The position numbers were made by a program, and so were the translations under genes. The notes below the pieces were generated by a model. It was not told the DNA's origin, ran no database searches, and saw nothing but the letters and a program-made list of their open reading frames with translations. DNA of 42,302 bases from a virus. The stretch is taken from positions 1 through 42,302 of the IMG/VR virus record IMGVR_UViG_3300020215_000034. One strand, written 5' to 3'. Below, in pieces: positions 6,967 through 15,042 of the stretch (its first letter is position 1; every line of letters begins with the position of its first letter).

Positions 6967-8238
6967 ATGGCGAGTCGTCTTGAGAAGAATCTTGCGGCAG
7001 CCATCTTCCGGCTTCAGAAGAATGGCAACGACGTGCCTCCAGACGTGCGAGGGGCAGCGCGGCGCATTTTGCAGGACAAGAACTCTGCGGCTGATGTGGA
7101 GATGGTTCGGCGATGGCAGGGCATCGGTAAGGGTGGTGCTGGCGCACTGCGGCGCGGCTACAACCAGGCGCGCGGTGTTGTTGGCTCAGCCGAGCGCATT
7201 ACTGACCAAATCGGAATGTATCAGTCAGCCGTTGCACGCGGCGGCGGTGGCATCCAAGCGGTTCGGCTGGCTCAGACCATTACGCGCGAGTTTGAAGGCG
7301 TTCTCAAGAACAAGTACGTAAAGGCGACGGCGGAAAAAGCCGCGCAAATCATCAGCAAAACCTCGCTCGGAAGGAGGCTCGGAGTAACCGGTAGTGTCTC
7401 CGGGCTGCGCTTTCTTCGGTCGGTAGGACGAATGGCGCGGCTGGGCGGGGTGGTCGGCACTGCTGTGGCAGGCGCTATGTCTGCATTTGACCAAGGCAGT
7501 CAAGAGCTGCGAGGTGCGTCCGAAGAACGATTGAAGCGCGACACCTTGAAACAGCAGTTCAACGGCAATCCGGTCCTCGCGCGGGAAATCGAGCGCAGCG
7601 CAGCGTTGCGCGCTACAGGTGGCGTTCGCACTTGGGGCGAAGCGGCTGGCAACCTTGCGCATTCACTGACGGGCGGGCTTCTCGGATTCGAAGGGCGTAG
7701 TGCCAGTACCGAAAAAGCCATCACACAGGAGATGCAAAAGGAACTCAAAACGCGCGAGGCGATGCGCAAGCACTTGTCCAACCCTGAGCAGATTTTACAG
7801 CAGGGCGCACGCGCACGCGGAATGACCGCCAACCTACTCACTGAGCGCGAGCGCAATGAAATTCTAGACAGCGCCGCGAACGAGCGCGTCAACCCGCAAG
7901 AGTTCATGAATGACCCAATTGTGTTGAAACGGCTGGATGCTGAGTTCGATTCGCAAACGAACTTCTTCGAGAAACGCTTCCGCGAAACGATGTCTTATGT
8001 GAGCACCGGCAGCCTGAGCGGCGAACGTGCGAAGCGTCAGTTGCAACTTGCGCAAGAGCGGGCGGGGGATGTTGTTCGGCAGAAAGAGGCGCGCGAAAAG
8101 GAGAGGGCAGCGCTGGCTGAGCAAGCCGAACAACGCCTTTCGCCAGAGAAGCGCCTACGCATTCGCCAGCAGACAGAAGACTCGATTCGCGGAGTAACCG
8201 CCGAACTGTCACGTCGTAAGGCAGTTCATTTTGATTGA
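6967..8238 (+). CDS. Tape-measure or internal ejection protein candidate
   Basis: A 423-residue, mostly helical, Ala/Arg/Glu/Gln-rich protein. Residues ~145-185 contain a small hydrophobic glycine/alanine segment (LGGVVGTAVAGAMSAF), and residues ~260-420 are coiled-coil with dense charge (LAQERAGDVVRQKEAREKER). This composition fits tape-measure or ejected internal virion proteins, which enter or span the host envelope. At 423 residues it would specify only a short tail, and no other long helical protein is present. It precedes the hub-like gene, as tape measures usually do. Assignment is by composition and position. Confidence 0.45.
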   Translation: MASRLEKNLAAAIFRLQKNGNDVPPDVRGAARRILQDKNSAADVEMVRRWQGIGKGGAGALRRGYNQARGVVGSAERITDQIGMYQSAVARGGGGIQAVRLAQTITREFEGVLKNKYVKATAEKAAQIISKTSLGRRLGVTGSVSGLRFLRSVGRMARLGGVVGTAVAGAMSAFDQGSQELRGASEERLKRDTLKQQFNGNPVLAREIERSAALRATGGVRTWGEAAGNLAHSLTGGLLGFEGRSASTEKAITQEMQKELKTREAMRKHLSNPEQILQQGARARGMTANLLTERERNEILDSAANERVNPQEFMNDPIVLKRLDAEFDSQTNFFEKRFRETMSYVSTGSLSGERAKRQLQLAQERAGDVVRQKEAREKERAALAEQAEQRLSPEKRLRIRQQTEDSIRGVTAELSRRKAVHFD

Positions 8239-8246
8239 GGTGAGCC

Positions 8247-10568
8247 GTGCCGTCAGCGATTGGCAGCGATAGCGCAGGAACTCAGGGCGAGCGCCTTGCC
8301 GTTGAGTTCATCGGTGGCAAGGAGGCAACGCCAGCCATTTACGCCAGCGATGTTCAGCTCGGCATGGGTGGGCATGGCGAGGCGTCTATCATTATCTCGA
8401 TTGGGGATGGGCAGACATCGCAGAACGCCACGGCCTTGTTTCTCAGCAAAACCACTGTCGAAGAGCTGAAAGCTAAGTACGGCTCACTTGTGAAGGTCTC
8501 GCGCTGCTACGCGGATACTAACGACGCCGCACAAAAGGAGACCGTTTTTCTCGGTCAGATTCTCGACCTGGAATTTGGCAAAGATGAGGAAAGCGACAGC
8601 ATCATCATCATCGCCAACGGCGGCAGTAATGAACTGTCAAACGTGCGCATTGTTGGCGCGTGGGTGTTCGAAGGCGCGCAGTCTGAGTACGTGACAGACC
8701 CACAGGTGAAATACTGTTCAGGCGTTCCGGCATGGTTCAATCCAGGCGGGCGCCCGAATATGATTTGGTACGAAGATAAGCCATGGTTTGCGCCGCATCC
8801 GGACTACAATCTGAAGTCGAACGCGCCATCAGTTTCCGACCCATCCCAGCCACCGCAAGGTGGTGCGGGAGAGCGTGTTGCAACATATTGGACGCTGAAA
8901 ACAATTCTGGCATATCTTCGAAACACTGTAGGGCCCGGCGGCACGAACAACGAAGACCTGCTTGAGAAGTTCCCCGCGCTAGGGGCGTGGCCGGCTTGGA
9001 TTGAATGGCCTGAGTCCTTCGGAAGTGGCTTGGATTCGGATAGCCAGGCGAACTTCAACAGCGCAACCGGGCAGAACAATTCCGCGACAGGTGAAGCCCG
9101 CAAAGGTCGGGACATCAACCTTAACGGTCTCTATCTAGCGGGTGACGGCGGCGAGCCGGGCGCGTTCGATGCGCTCTTCGAGGCTGCCGGCGGATGGTCC
9201 TGGTATCTCGCGCCGGGTGAGCAGACGGTCGAGTTGACCGCGGTTCCCTCGCGTTACCTGAGCGAAGGTGTAGAGATGCCCTACGCTGCCGGCGGGTCGG
9301 CAAGCTCAACGCTGGCGAATGCCGTCATCACCGCGGGGCGGTTTCGGGAATCGGCGCGTAACTACAAGACGAAGGGTATGATTTCCGGCGGCATCGTTAA
9401 GGGTGAAACGCGCCTGAGTTCTCGGGCGGCGGACCACGGCGGCGGCACTCGCACACTGCAAGAGTCGAACGGAACCGGCACGCCAGGCTGGGTAGCAGGC
9501 TGGTCAGCGGAGCGGTTCGCACTCTGGAAGAAGCTCGCTGGCGGGCTCGATATCACGCTAAATGGCGAGACAATTGTCGGCAAGGGCCACTGTGGTCCCG
9601 CGACGGTCGCGCAGGCTAACGCGATTTTTCCTGAAGTAATTTCAATGTTGCAGCTCTGTCCGGCGTTCGACTTTACGCTGCTGACAGACTTCTCTCAGCA
9701 TCCCCGCGCCCGCATTACGCGCCCGCTCTGGCCAACGCTTCTGTCCTTCGTTGGCGGCGCTGGCAGCCTAGGACCGACCGATGGCAAAACCGTTCCATAC
9801 CCCATCTCCTTCGAGATTCGTGGCGCGAGTGGCGAGTGGGTGAAGGGTCCGACGTTTGAAGGGCTGGAGATTCTCGACAACGGCTGCATTCACGTGCCGC
9901 TACTGCGCGACCCGAACCTTCCAGAAAGCTTCCGACTGTGGCGGCACGAGGACCCCAACGCGCCATATGACACCGATGCGAACGGAATCAAAATCACGCT
10001 GAATGACATTCGCGCTACCGTGGTTATTCCGTTCGACCACCGCTTTGCCTTCACCATGCGAACGGCTGCGGATAAGTTCGCGAAGAAGGCAGACTCAACG
10101 TTCTTTGATGTGGCAGACGGCTCGCCGGACGAAGACAAGCTCGACCCGGACTTCACGCGGATGCATTACATCGACGCCGGAGCACTTTATCAGCTCTGGT
10201 ATCGGTCCAGCAGTTACCCGCGACCCGAGAGCGACGGAGGCACAACCGGCGGACAAGAGTTCTTTAATGTGGTGTCTGCCACCTCGGGAACGCAACTGCG
10301 CAACGACCGGCAACTGATGCGCTCACACATTAAGCGCGCCATGGCTGAGCACGCCCGGCTGCGCGGCGGCGGCTACGTCGAATGGAGCGGCTACTTTGTC
10401 ACGAACTACCCGCCAGGAACTCAGGTTGAGAAGTTTGTGGGCGTGGGCGGCGGCAGTGATTACATGGCGCGGCGCGTGGTGAGCATGGTTCAATACTTTT
10501 CTGAGCGCGCGGTGGATAAGAACGGCGTGCGAACGCGGCGCAACGGCACGCGGCACCATTTCGCTTAG
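8247..10568 (+). CDS. Large tail hub / tip protein candidate
   Basis: A 773-residue protein starting at GTG 8247, preceded by TTGAGGTGAGCC. Residues ~30-125 have the strand pattern of phage hub domains: a short ASDVQLGMGG strand, an ASIIISIGDG strand, a glycine/serine-rich loop, then VFLGQILDLEF, where hub proteins usually have an FxGxI strand. The centre and C-terminal half are aromatic and glycine-rich. It sits between the tape-measure candidate and an Fn3-type tail protein, the usual order for baseplate or tail-tip genes. The hub call is by pattern and position. Confidence 0.5.
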   Translation: MPSAIGSDSAGTQGERLAVEFIGGKEATPAIYASDVQLGMGGHGEASIIISIGDGQTSQNATALFLSKTTVEELKAKYGSLVKVSRCYADTNDAAQKETVFLGQILDLEFGKDEESDSIIIIANGGSNELSNVRIVGAWVFEGAQSEYVTDPQVKYCSGVPAWFNPGGRPNMIWYEDKPWFAPHPDYNLKSNAPSVSDPSQPPQGGAGERVATYWTLKTILAYLRNTVGPGGTNNEDLLEKFPALGAWPAWIEWPESFGSGLDSDSQANFNSATGQNNSATGEARKGRDINLNGLYLAGDGGEPGAFDALFEAAGGWSWYLAPGEQTVELTAVPSRYLSEGVEMPYAAGGSASSTLANAVITAGRFRESARNYKTKGMISGGIVKGETRLSSRAADHGGGTRTLQESNGTGTPGWVAGWSAERFALWKKLAGGLDITLNGETIVGKGHCGPATVAQANAIFPEVISMLQLCPAFDFTLLTDFSQHPRARITRPLWPTLLSFVGGAGSLGPTDGKTVPYPISFEIRGASGEWVKGPTFEGLEILDNGCIHVPLLRDPNLPESFRLWRHEDPNAPYDTDANGIKITLNDIRATVVIPFDHRFAFTMRTAADKFAKKADSTFFDVADGSPDEDKLDPDFTRMHYIDAGALYQLWYRSSSYPRPESDGGTTGGQEFFNVVSATSGTQLRNDRQLMRSHIKRAMAEHARLRGGGYVEWSGYFVTNYPPGTQVEKFVGVGGGSDYMARRVVSMVQYFSERAVDKNGVRTRRNGTRHHFA

Positions 10569-10577
10569 GAGGGCGGT

Positions 10578-12113
10578 ATGCGCTGGGGCTTTCCATGGTC
10601 AACATATTGGGGCGACCACGAGAGTGTGTATCGCGTGTTTCGCTGGAAGGGTAACGGCACCGGGCGCGGCGCGGTTGTGGAGCTGCAAGCTGCCGACGGC
10701 TACGGCGATGACTGGCACGCCATCATTTCAGACGAGCGGCGCGTTCGCATCGTCTACCTCAAGGCAGGCGACCCGGTCAAGACGTTCAACGTTCCCTTTG
10801 GCGAAGTGAACCGGACAAAGCACACCATCAGCGTCGAACCGCTGGGACAGTGGGACTATGACGCCGGCATTGACGTAACCTTTCCACAGGTGGAGTTCCT
10901 TGCCGATAAGGGCAAGTCGGTTCGCATCGAATGGAACACGGTGATAGTCGGTTTCGCTTCGACCACGAGCCAGCTTGATAACTGGTCACTGACCGGCTTG
11001 CGTCGCTTCTATACGTGCCGCCCCTTCGGGCGCGCGGCGGACCAGCAGGTGGACATCACGTTAACCAACTCCGGCACGACCCGCACGCTAACGCTTTCGC
11101 TCAATGGCGTGGTGCTCGCAACGGGCTCGCGCTCCGGCGATGGCGCCATCACACTAGAGGCGCAGAACAACAGCGGCGTGTCAGGGTCTGTTGATGTGAC
11201 ATATACGGCGGACATCGAGGAAGGCGACGCCTACGTGCTGGCTGCATGGGCGACGCACTACGAAGTAACGCTAGACGCGCCAACGCCGCGAACGGTGACT
11301 GTGCCAGACAGCGGCACCGAACGCATGAGCGTGGTTCTCGATAATGTCACCGCAGGAACGTACGACTACACCATCACAGCCATTCGCGACGGCGCGGACT
11401 GTGGCACTACCGCTGCCGATAGCGTGACTGTGTTCGGGCGACCTGAGCCGCCAACAAACCTTGCCTATGTCAGCGGCAACTACGCAAATACGGTTCTCGC
11501 GTGGAATCCAAGCGCGACGCCGGGCGCAACGTATCGGGTCTACCGCAGCGACTTCGATGGCTCGATTGATTTCACGACGCCCGTTGCGACCGTCGGCGCA
11601 AGCGCGTCCGCTATCTTTTCGACGATGCCAACGATGGGAACGGCCGGCACGGGTGTGGTGCAGTACTGCATTGAGGCGGTCAGCGGTGGCATTGAATCCG
11701 GCACGAAGGTGCAAATCTCAGTCGAGTACGTCGCCGGCAGTTATGCCGCACACCCAAACAACCCGGCCTTTGCTGTGAAGGAGATGGATGCCGTCGATGG
11801 CCCGATTGTGAGCTATTCCTACAACACGATTGGGGAGGGCGATTTCCCTGTTGAGCTTGAGCTTTACCTGTCCACCGACCCCAACAGCCCGGGCGCGCCG
11901 GTCGCAACGGCAATTCTATCGAGTGCGCAGCGGCAGGGCTCGGTTTACACCGGTCAGATCCAAGCGACCGGCGTGTCTGGACTGCTCTACTACCTCGTGC
12001 GCGCCAGAGGCAGTTTCGCACGTTCGCCAAATACCACGATGAAAGGACCGGTTTACTGTGTTGCCGACAACACGAAGGCACCAACGGGCGCGTCCGCCGT
12101 GGTGGTAGCGTAA
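10578..12113 (+). CDS. Tail protein with Fn3-like domain(s)
   Basis: A 511-residue protein. Residues ~285-380 match a fibronectin type III layout: PEPPTNLAYVSG, then TVLAWNPS, ATYRVYRS and YCIEAVS. Fn3 and similar Ig-like modules decorate tail-tip and fibre proteins and help bind carbohydrate. Two other beta-sandwich segments appear at ~140-205 and ~205-280 (DAYVLAAWATHYEVTL and SVVLDNVTAGTYDYTITA). AGGAGGGCGGT precedes the start. The stop overlaps the next ATG. Most likely a structural tail-tip protein. Confidence 0.65.
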   Translation: MRWGFPWSTYWGDHESVYRVFRWKGNGTGRGAVVELQAADGYGDDWHAIISDERRVRIVYLKAGDPVKTFNVPFGEVNRTKHTISVEPLGQWDYDAGIDVTFPQVEFLADKGKSVRIEWNTVIVGFASTTSQLDNWSLTGLRRFYTCRPFGRAADQQVDITLTNSGTTRTLTLSLNGVVLATGSRSGDGAITLEAQNNSGVSGSVDVTYTADIEEGDAYVLAAWATHYEVTLDAPTPRTVTVPDSGTERMSVVLDNVTAGTYDYTITAIRDGADCGTTAADSVTVFGRPEPPTNLAYVSGNYANTVLAWNPSATPGATYRVYRSDFDGSIDFTTPVATVGASASAIFSTMPTMGTAGTGVVQYCIEAVSGGIESGTKVQISVEYVAGSYAAHPNNPAFAVKEMDAVDGPIVSYSYNTIGEGDFPVELELYLSTDPNSPGAPVATAILSSAQRQGSVYTGQIQATGVSGLLYYLVRARGSFARSPNTTMKGPVYCVADNTKAPTGASAVVVA

Positions 12114-12817
12114 TGCACCCGCTGCCGCCGTTCTTTCGCCAGCCATCGCCGCATGACTTCCGCCGGCAGCCGGGAGGCGATGCAGCGCGCACGAACACGC
12201 AGCGCCATGCCTTTGATGAGTACCAGGGGGCCCGCGGCGGGCGCGAGGTCGTAAAGCCGATAGTGCTGGGTGGATGCTACCGACTTCTGCGGTTCAATGA
12301 TGTGGAGATTGACGCCTCAGCCGACCCGGGCATCGACAACCCCAATACCGTCACCGACGTTGAGTCCCCAATTCAGTGGGCCGACCCTGACGACCACACG
12401 AAGAAACTTCCCTGGCCGATTGGCGGCGACGGCAACGACTTCCTGGATTACGGTCACCGGTTCTTTTGGGGAATGCACAATATCTCTGCCACGCTGGAGG
12501 ATGTTCGCTCGACGGGTGTGTTTGCGCTGGGGAACTCCATCACCCTGCATGTGTCGCTCAAGGATGAGAACGGCGACGAGATTCCAACGAACGCCCCCGC
12601 GCCATTCCTGACGCTCGACCAAAGCTGGACTCTCGGCGCAAACAGAGCAGAGGCGGTCATCAATCACGAATCACGTTCGTATCGCCCGCAGAACTTTGTG
12701 CCCGGGGTTTATCCCTGCGGCTTCGCTATCCGTACACGCTTTCTGGGTAAAGGCAGCCTGAGCATGACCATCGCAGCGCCGACGATTCTGATTTACCGGA
12801 AGGCGAACGATGCATAG
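12113..12817 (+). CDS. Tail-associated beta-rich protein, function unknown
   Basis: A 234-residue protein beginning at ATG 12113, overlapping the previous stop. The first ~45 residues are Pro/Arg/Gln-rich and disordered-looking; the rest is beta-rich (RLLRFNDVEID, ITLHVSLKDENG, TMTIAAP-like end strands). No family recognised. With the next gene it forms a pair of similar-sized beta-rich proteins at the end of the tail operon, where receptor-binding or decoration proteins are common. Confidence 0.65.
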   Translation: MHPLPPFFRQPSPHDFRRQPGGDAARTNTQRHAFDEYQGARGGREVVKPIVLGGCYRLLRFNDVEIDASADPGIDNPNTVTDVESPIQWADPDDHTKKLPWPIGGDGNDFLDYGHRFFWGMHNISATLEDVRSTGVFALGNSITLHVSLKDENGDEIPTNAPAPFLTLDQSWTLGANRAEAVINHESRSYRPQNFVPGVYPCGFAIRTRFLGKGSLSMTIAAPTILIYRKANDA

Positions 12818-13325
12818 CAAACTGATTCATTACACCGAGCTGCAGACAAAGCTCGTGTTCGGCACGTTGCACATAGACAATGGCGCGACGGTGCTGGGAC
12901 CGAGCAGCCTGTTGTATCGCTACTGGCGCGACGTGAACGACCACAACAAGACTCTGCCGCCGGCAAGCTGGGCGGTGCTGACAACGCTGCGCTTCAGTGA
13001 TTATCTGGTGCGGTGCGCGAGCGTGGAGAGCGACAGCTTCGCGGTGGAGATTGAATGGAGCTTTCTAGACACAGATGGCTCGGTGCTGCATTCGTTCACC
13101 GAGAACATAGCGATGGCGATTTCGATACCGTCGAACCAGTCTCTCTCGACAGTCTTCGAGCGGCAGGTGAACGGGAATGCGTACTACCAGGGCAGCTTCG
13201 CGGGCTTGCAGATTGATATGTCTTGGACGCCCGGGAACGACAGTGACCCGCTGAATCTCAGAAGCACAACCCTCAGCCGGCCAGACATCACGTGGCCGCA
13301 TTACTGCGAGGTGATGGGGGTGTGA
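12810..13325 (+). CDS. Terminal tail-operon protein, beta-rich, function unknown
   Basis: A 171-residue protein overlapping the previous gene by eight bases. It is rich in Ser/Thr/aromatic residues with alternating strands (RFSDYLVRCASVESDSFAVE) and lacks cysteine pairs or helices. It ends in HYCEVMGV. The 26 bases around its stop codon recur at 14470..14495, where the same frame would read YCEVMGT then stop, showing that its original 3' end was duplicated when the P63C gene was inserted. Possibly a receptor-binding or decoration protein. Confidence 0.65.
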   Translation: MHSKLIHYTELQTKLVFGTLHIDNGATVLGPSSLLYRYWRDVNDHNKTLPPASWAVLTTLRFSDYLVRCASVESDSFAVEIEWSFLDTDGSVLHSFTENIAMAISIPSNQSLSTVFERQVNGNAYYQGSFAGLQIDMSWTPGNDSDPLNLRSTTLSRPDITWPHYCEVMGV

Positions 13326-13326
13326 G
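13301..13326. repeat. 26-bp direct repeat, left copy flanking the P63C moron
   Basis: TTACTGCGAGGTGATGGGG followed by GTGTGAG, matched at 14470..14495 by the same 19 bases followed by ACGTGAG (24 of 26 identical). This copy forms the 3' end of the tail gene. The bases outside the copies do not match, so the repeat ends sharply. Confidence 0.85.
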
Positions 13327-13347
13327 AAATACTTGCCCGGATAAGCA

Positions 13348-13376
13348 TTGACGATACGTGCTCGCTCAGGTATTGT
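13348..13376 (+). promoter_or_regulatory. Candidate sigma70-type promoter of the P63C gene
   Basis: TTGACG (13348-13353), a 17-base spacer and TATTGT (13371-13376) give a good -35/-10 pair in the 81-bp gap before the P63C gene. This gap is unique in the tail operon, where genes normally overlap. A strong Shine-Dalgarno, AAAGGAGG (13392-13399), follows. Independent transcription is typical of morons expressed from a prophage. Confidence 0.6.
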
Positions 13377-13406
13377 TCAGCCTGCCTATTGAAAGGAGGC
13401 TGAAGT

Positions 13407-14459
13407 ATGATGGATTCTAGCGAACACGCCAAAGCTCTGTCAGCCCTTGGTGCCAAGAAGGGGGGAGTGGCGCGAGCCAAAGCCTTAAGCGCGGAGGAGC
13501 GCAGTGCTATCGCGCGCGCGGCGGTATCGGCGCGATGGGAGAAGGCGGGCAAGCCTTCGGTAAAGGTGCGGCGTGCAACACATCACGGCGAACTGGCGAC
13601 CGGAGGAATTGAGTGTGCCGTGTTAGAGGATGGCACTCGCGTACTGAGTCGTACCGGGTTCCTGAAGGCAATCGGGCGTCAGGGAAAGGCGAAGGGTGGC
13701 CGGCGGTTTGATGATGAATCCAAGACCCCTGTATTTTTGACCGCAAACAACCTTAAACCGTTTATTACCAACGAGTTGTTAAGTAATTCAGCCCCCATTC
13801 CGTTTGTTGCGAAAAACGGGCTTCCTGCGATGGGGTATCGGGCAGAGCTGCTGCCGCAAGTTTGCAGAGTCTTTCTCGATGCTCGGCGCGCCAGCGCACT
13901 TCAGTCGAATCAAGAACACATCGCCGCTCAATGTGAAATCCTCGTTCAGGGCCTTGCCCAAGTCGGCATCATTGCGCTAGTGGACGAAGCTACTGGCTTC
14001 CAGTACGACCGTCCACGCAAAGACCTCGAAGAATTACTGAAGCGGTATTTGTCAGACAGCTTGCGCCGCTGGGTTCGCACATTCCCTTCGGATTACTTCA
14101 AGCATCTATGTCGGCTGCGCAACGTTGAAGTTCGTCCCGACATGCGGTTGCCGCGATACTTTGGAAAGCTGACCAACAACATTATCTACAAGCGGCTTGC
14201 GCCAGGCCTCTTGAGGCGTCTGAAGGAGCATCGGCAGGCCAAAGGGAAGGCAAGCGACAAGCTGCATTCGTGGTTAAGCGAGGACCGTGGATTTCCTGAG
14301 GTGCTGGTACATCTAGGCACCGTGGTAGGGCTCATGAAAATCCACACTGACTATGAGGCCTTCGAGAAGCAGTTGGACCAAGTCGCTCCAATGTATCCTG
14401 ACGAGCCGGGGCTGTTTGACGATCCAAGAGATTGGGATAGTAAGGACGCGGGAGAGTAG
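13407..14459 (+). CDS. P63C-domain protein (moron)
   Basis: A 350-residue protein. Residues ~18-46 hold the ARAKALSAEERSAIARAAVSARW motif-type helix pair often found in front of P63C and antirepressor-like proteins. Residues ~190-310 match the P63C domain: LVDEATGFQYDR, W..TFPSDYFKHLCRL, KLTNNIIYKRLAPGLL, then a C-terminal LVHLGTVVGLM segment. The domain's biochemical role is not established; it is found with phage and antirepressor modules. The gene has its own promoter, strong ribosome site and flanking duplicated repeats, all signs of a separately acquired cassette. Two adjacent ATGs (13407 and 13410) are possible starts. Confidence 0.85.
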   Translation: MMDSSEHAKALSALGAKKGGVARAKALSAEERSAIARAAVSARWEKAGKPSVKVRRATHHGELATGGIECAVLEDGTRVLSRTGFLKAIGRQGKAKGGRRFDDESKTPVFLTANNLKPFITNELLSNSAPIPFVAKNGLPAMGYRAELLPQVCRVFLDARRASALQSNQEHIAAQCEILVQGLAQVGIIALVDEATGFQYDRPRKDLEELLKRYLSDSLRRWVRTFPSDYFKHLCRLRNVEVRPDMRLPRYFGKLTNNIIYKRLAPGLLRRLKEHRQAKGKASDKLHSWLSEDRGFPEVLVHLGTVVGLMKIHTDYEAFEKQLDQVAPMYPDEPGLFDDPRDWDSKDAGE

Positions 14460-14469
14460 CCCGAGTAAG

Positions 14470-14495
14470 TTACTGCGAGGTGATGGGGACGTGAG
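14470..14495. repeat. 26-bp direct repeat, right copy flanking the P63C moron
   Basis: Right copy of the duplicated segment. On the minus strand it encodes the last residues (HVPITSQ) and stop of the 14470..14781 gene. On the plus strand it would encode the last residues and stop of the 12810..13325 tail gene. The ancestral convergent genes therefore overlapped here. Confidence 0.85.
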
Positions 14496-14781
14496 TTTTC
14501 GCCTTACAGAAGCGGCAGACCTTGGCGGCGACTGGAATCATCTCGCCGCACTCGCCGCAAGGCACACGCTTCACGTCGCCGCCGCTACGCTCTGACATTA
14601 GCGTGTCTACCCGCAGGTCCCGAAGCAGCAGCAGAATCAGCAATGCAATCGGACCCAGCAGAGCGCCAGACAGAAACCAAGTGCTGCGTTCATAACCTTT
14701 TCGTACAGCGACGCGAGAAGTGAAAACGCCGAATGCGCAGGCGACAATGACGGGAACCACAACCAGCCAGAATACGACCAT
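14470..14781 (-). CDS. Membrane protein with C-terminal zinc ribbon
   Basis: ATG 14781 is preferred because GAAGGGG lies just upstream; longer starts at 14796 and GTG 14832 are open. The 103-residue protein has two transmembrane segments (residues ~2-22 and ~38-58), then a cytoplasmic tail ending in a zinc ribbon (CGECGEMIPVAAKVCRFC). Such proteins bind membranes and often act in envelope stress or superinfection exclusion, but the function here is unknown. It is on the lysogenic strand, separated from the integrase by the attP region, and converges on the tail operon. Its last codons are part of the moron-flanking repeat. Confidence 0.7.
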   Translation of the reverse strand: MVVFWLVVVPVIVACAFGVFTSRVAVRKGYERSTWFLSGALLGPIALLILLLLRDLRVDTLMSERSGGDVKRVPCGECGEMIPVAAKVCRFCKAKTHVPITSQ

Positions 14782-14814
14782 GATAACCCCTTCCATTCGA
14801 TTCGACCGCGACCG

Positions 14815-14843
14815 TTGTAACCCTGTAAACACCCGTAACTCAA
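14815..14843 (-). promoter_or_regulatory. Weak candidate promoter for the minus-strand membrane gene
   Basis: Read on the minus strand, TTGAGT (14838-14843), 17 bases, then TTACAA (14815-14820) lie about 35 bases before the start at 14781. Both hexamers are weak matches. It would let the membrane gene be expressed in a prophage independently of the integrase. Confidence 0.3.
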
Positions 14844-14855
14844 CGGCAAAATGGC

Positions 14856-15042
14856 TGTGACGGAAACTGTGACGGTTTTTTGCCCTGCTGTGCTATCGTC
14901 GCGCGCGTCGAAGCCGAAAGCCTCCTATGAAGCACGCACATCTGTATTTCATCGACTGCCTAGGTAAAAGGTTTAGCGGACCGGTGCTAAGCCTTTTTCT
15001 TCTTAGGTAAGCGTCGCTGATTTGTGACGGTTCTTGTGACGG
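14856..15042. other. Candidate attP region with paired arm-type repeats
   Basis: TGTGACGG occurs four times in two tandem pairs with the same 12-base period: 14856 and 14868, then 15023 and 15035. The pairs bracket a ~150-bp non-coding stretch plus the 3' end of the integrase gene. Direct repeats of this kind beside an integrase gene are how arm-type integrase sites look in lambda-like attP regions. The core (crossover) sequence was not identified, and no tRNA fragment is visible in it. Confidence 0.5.
14966..14997. terminator. Bidirectional terminator-like hairpin at the integrase stop
   Basis: AAAAGGTTTAGC (14966-14977), loop GGACCGGT, then GCTAAGCCTTTT (14986-14997) form a 12-bp stem with one G-T mismatch. 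A T-rich tract (CTTTTTCTTCTT) follows on the plus strand; the A-run on the 5' side gives T's when read from the minus strand. The integrase stop codon lies in the 3' arm. It separates transcription of the two regions and also lies within the candidate attP core interval. Confidence 0.6.
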
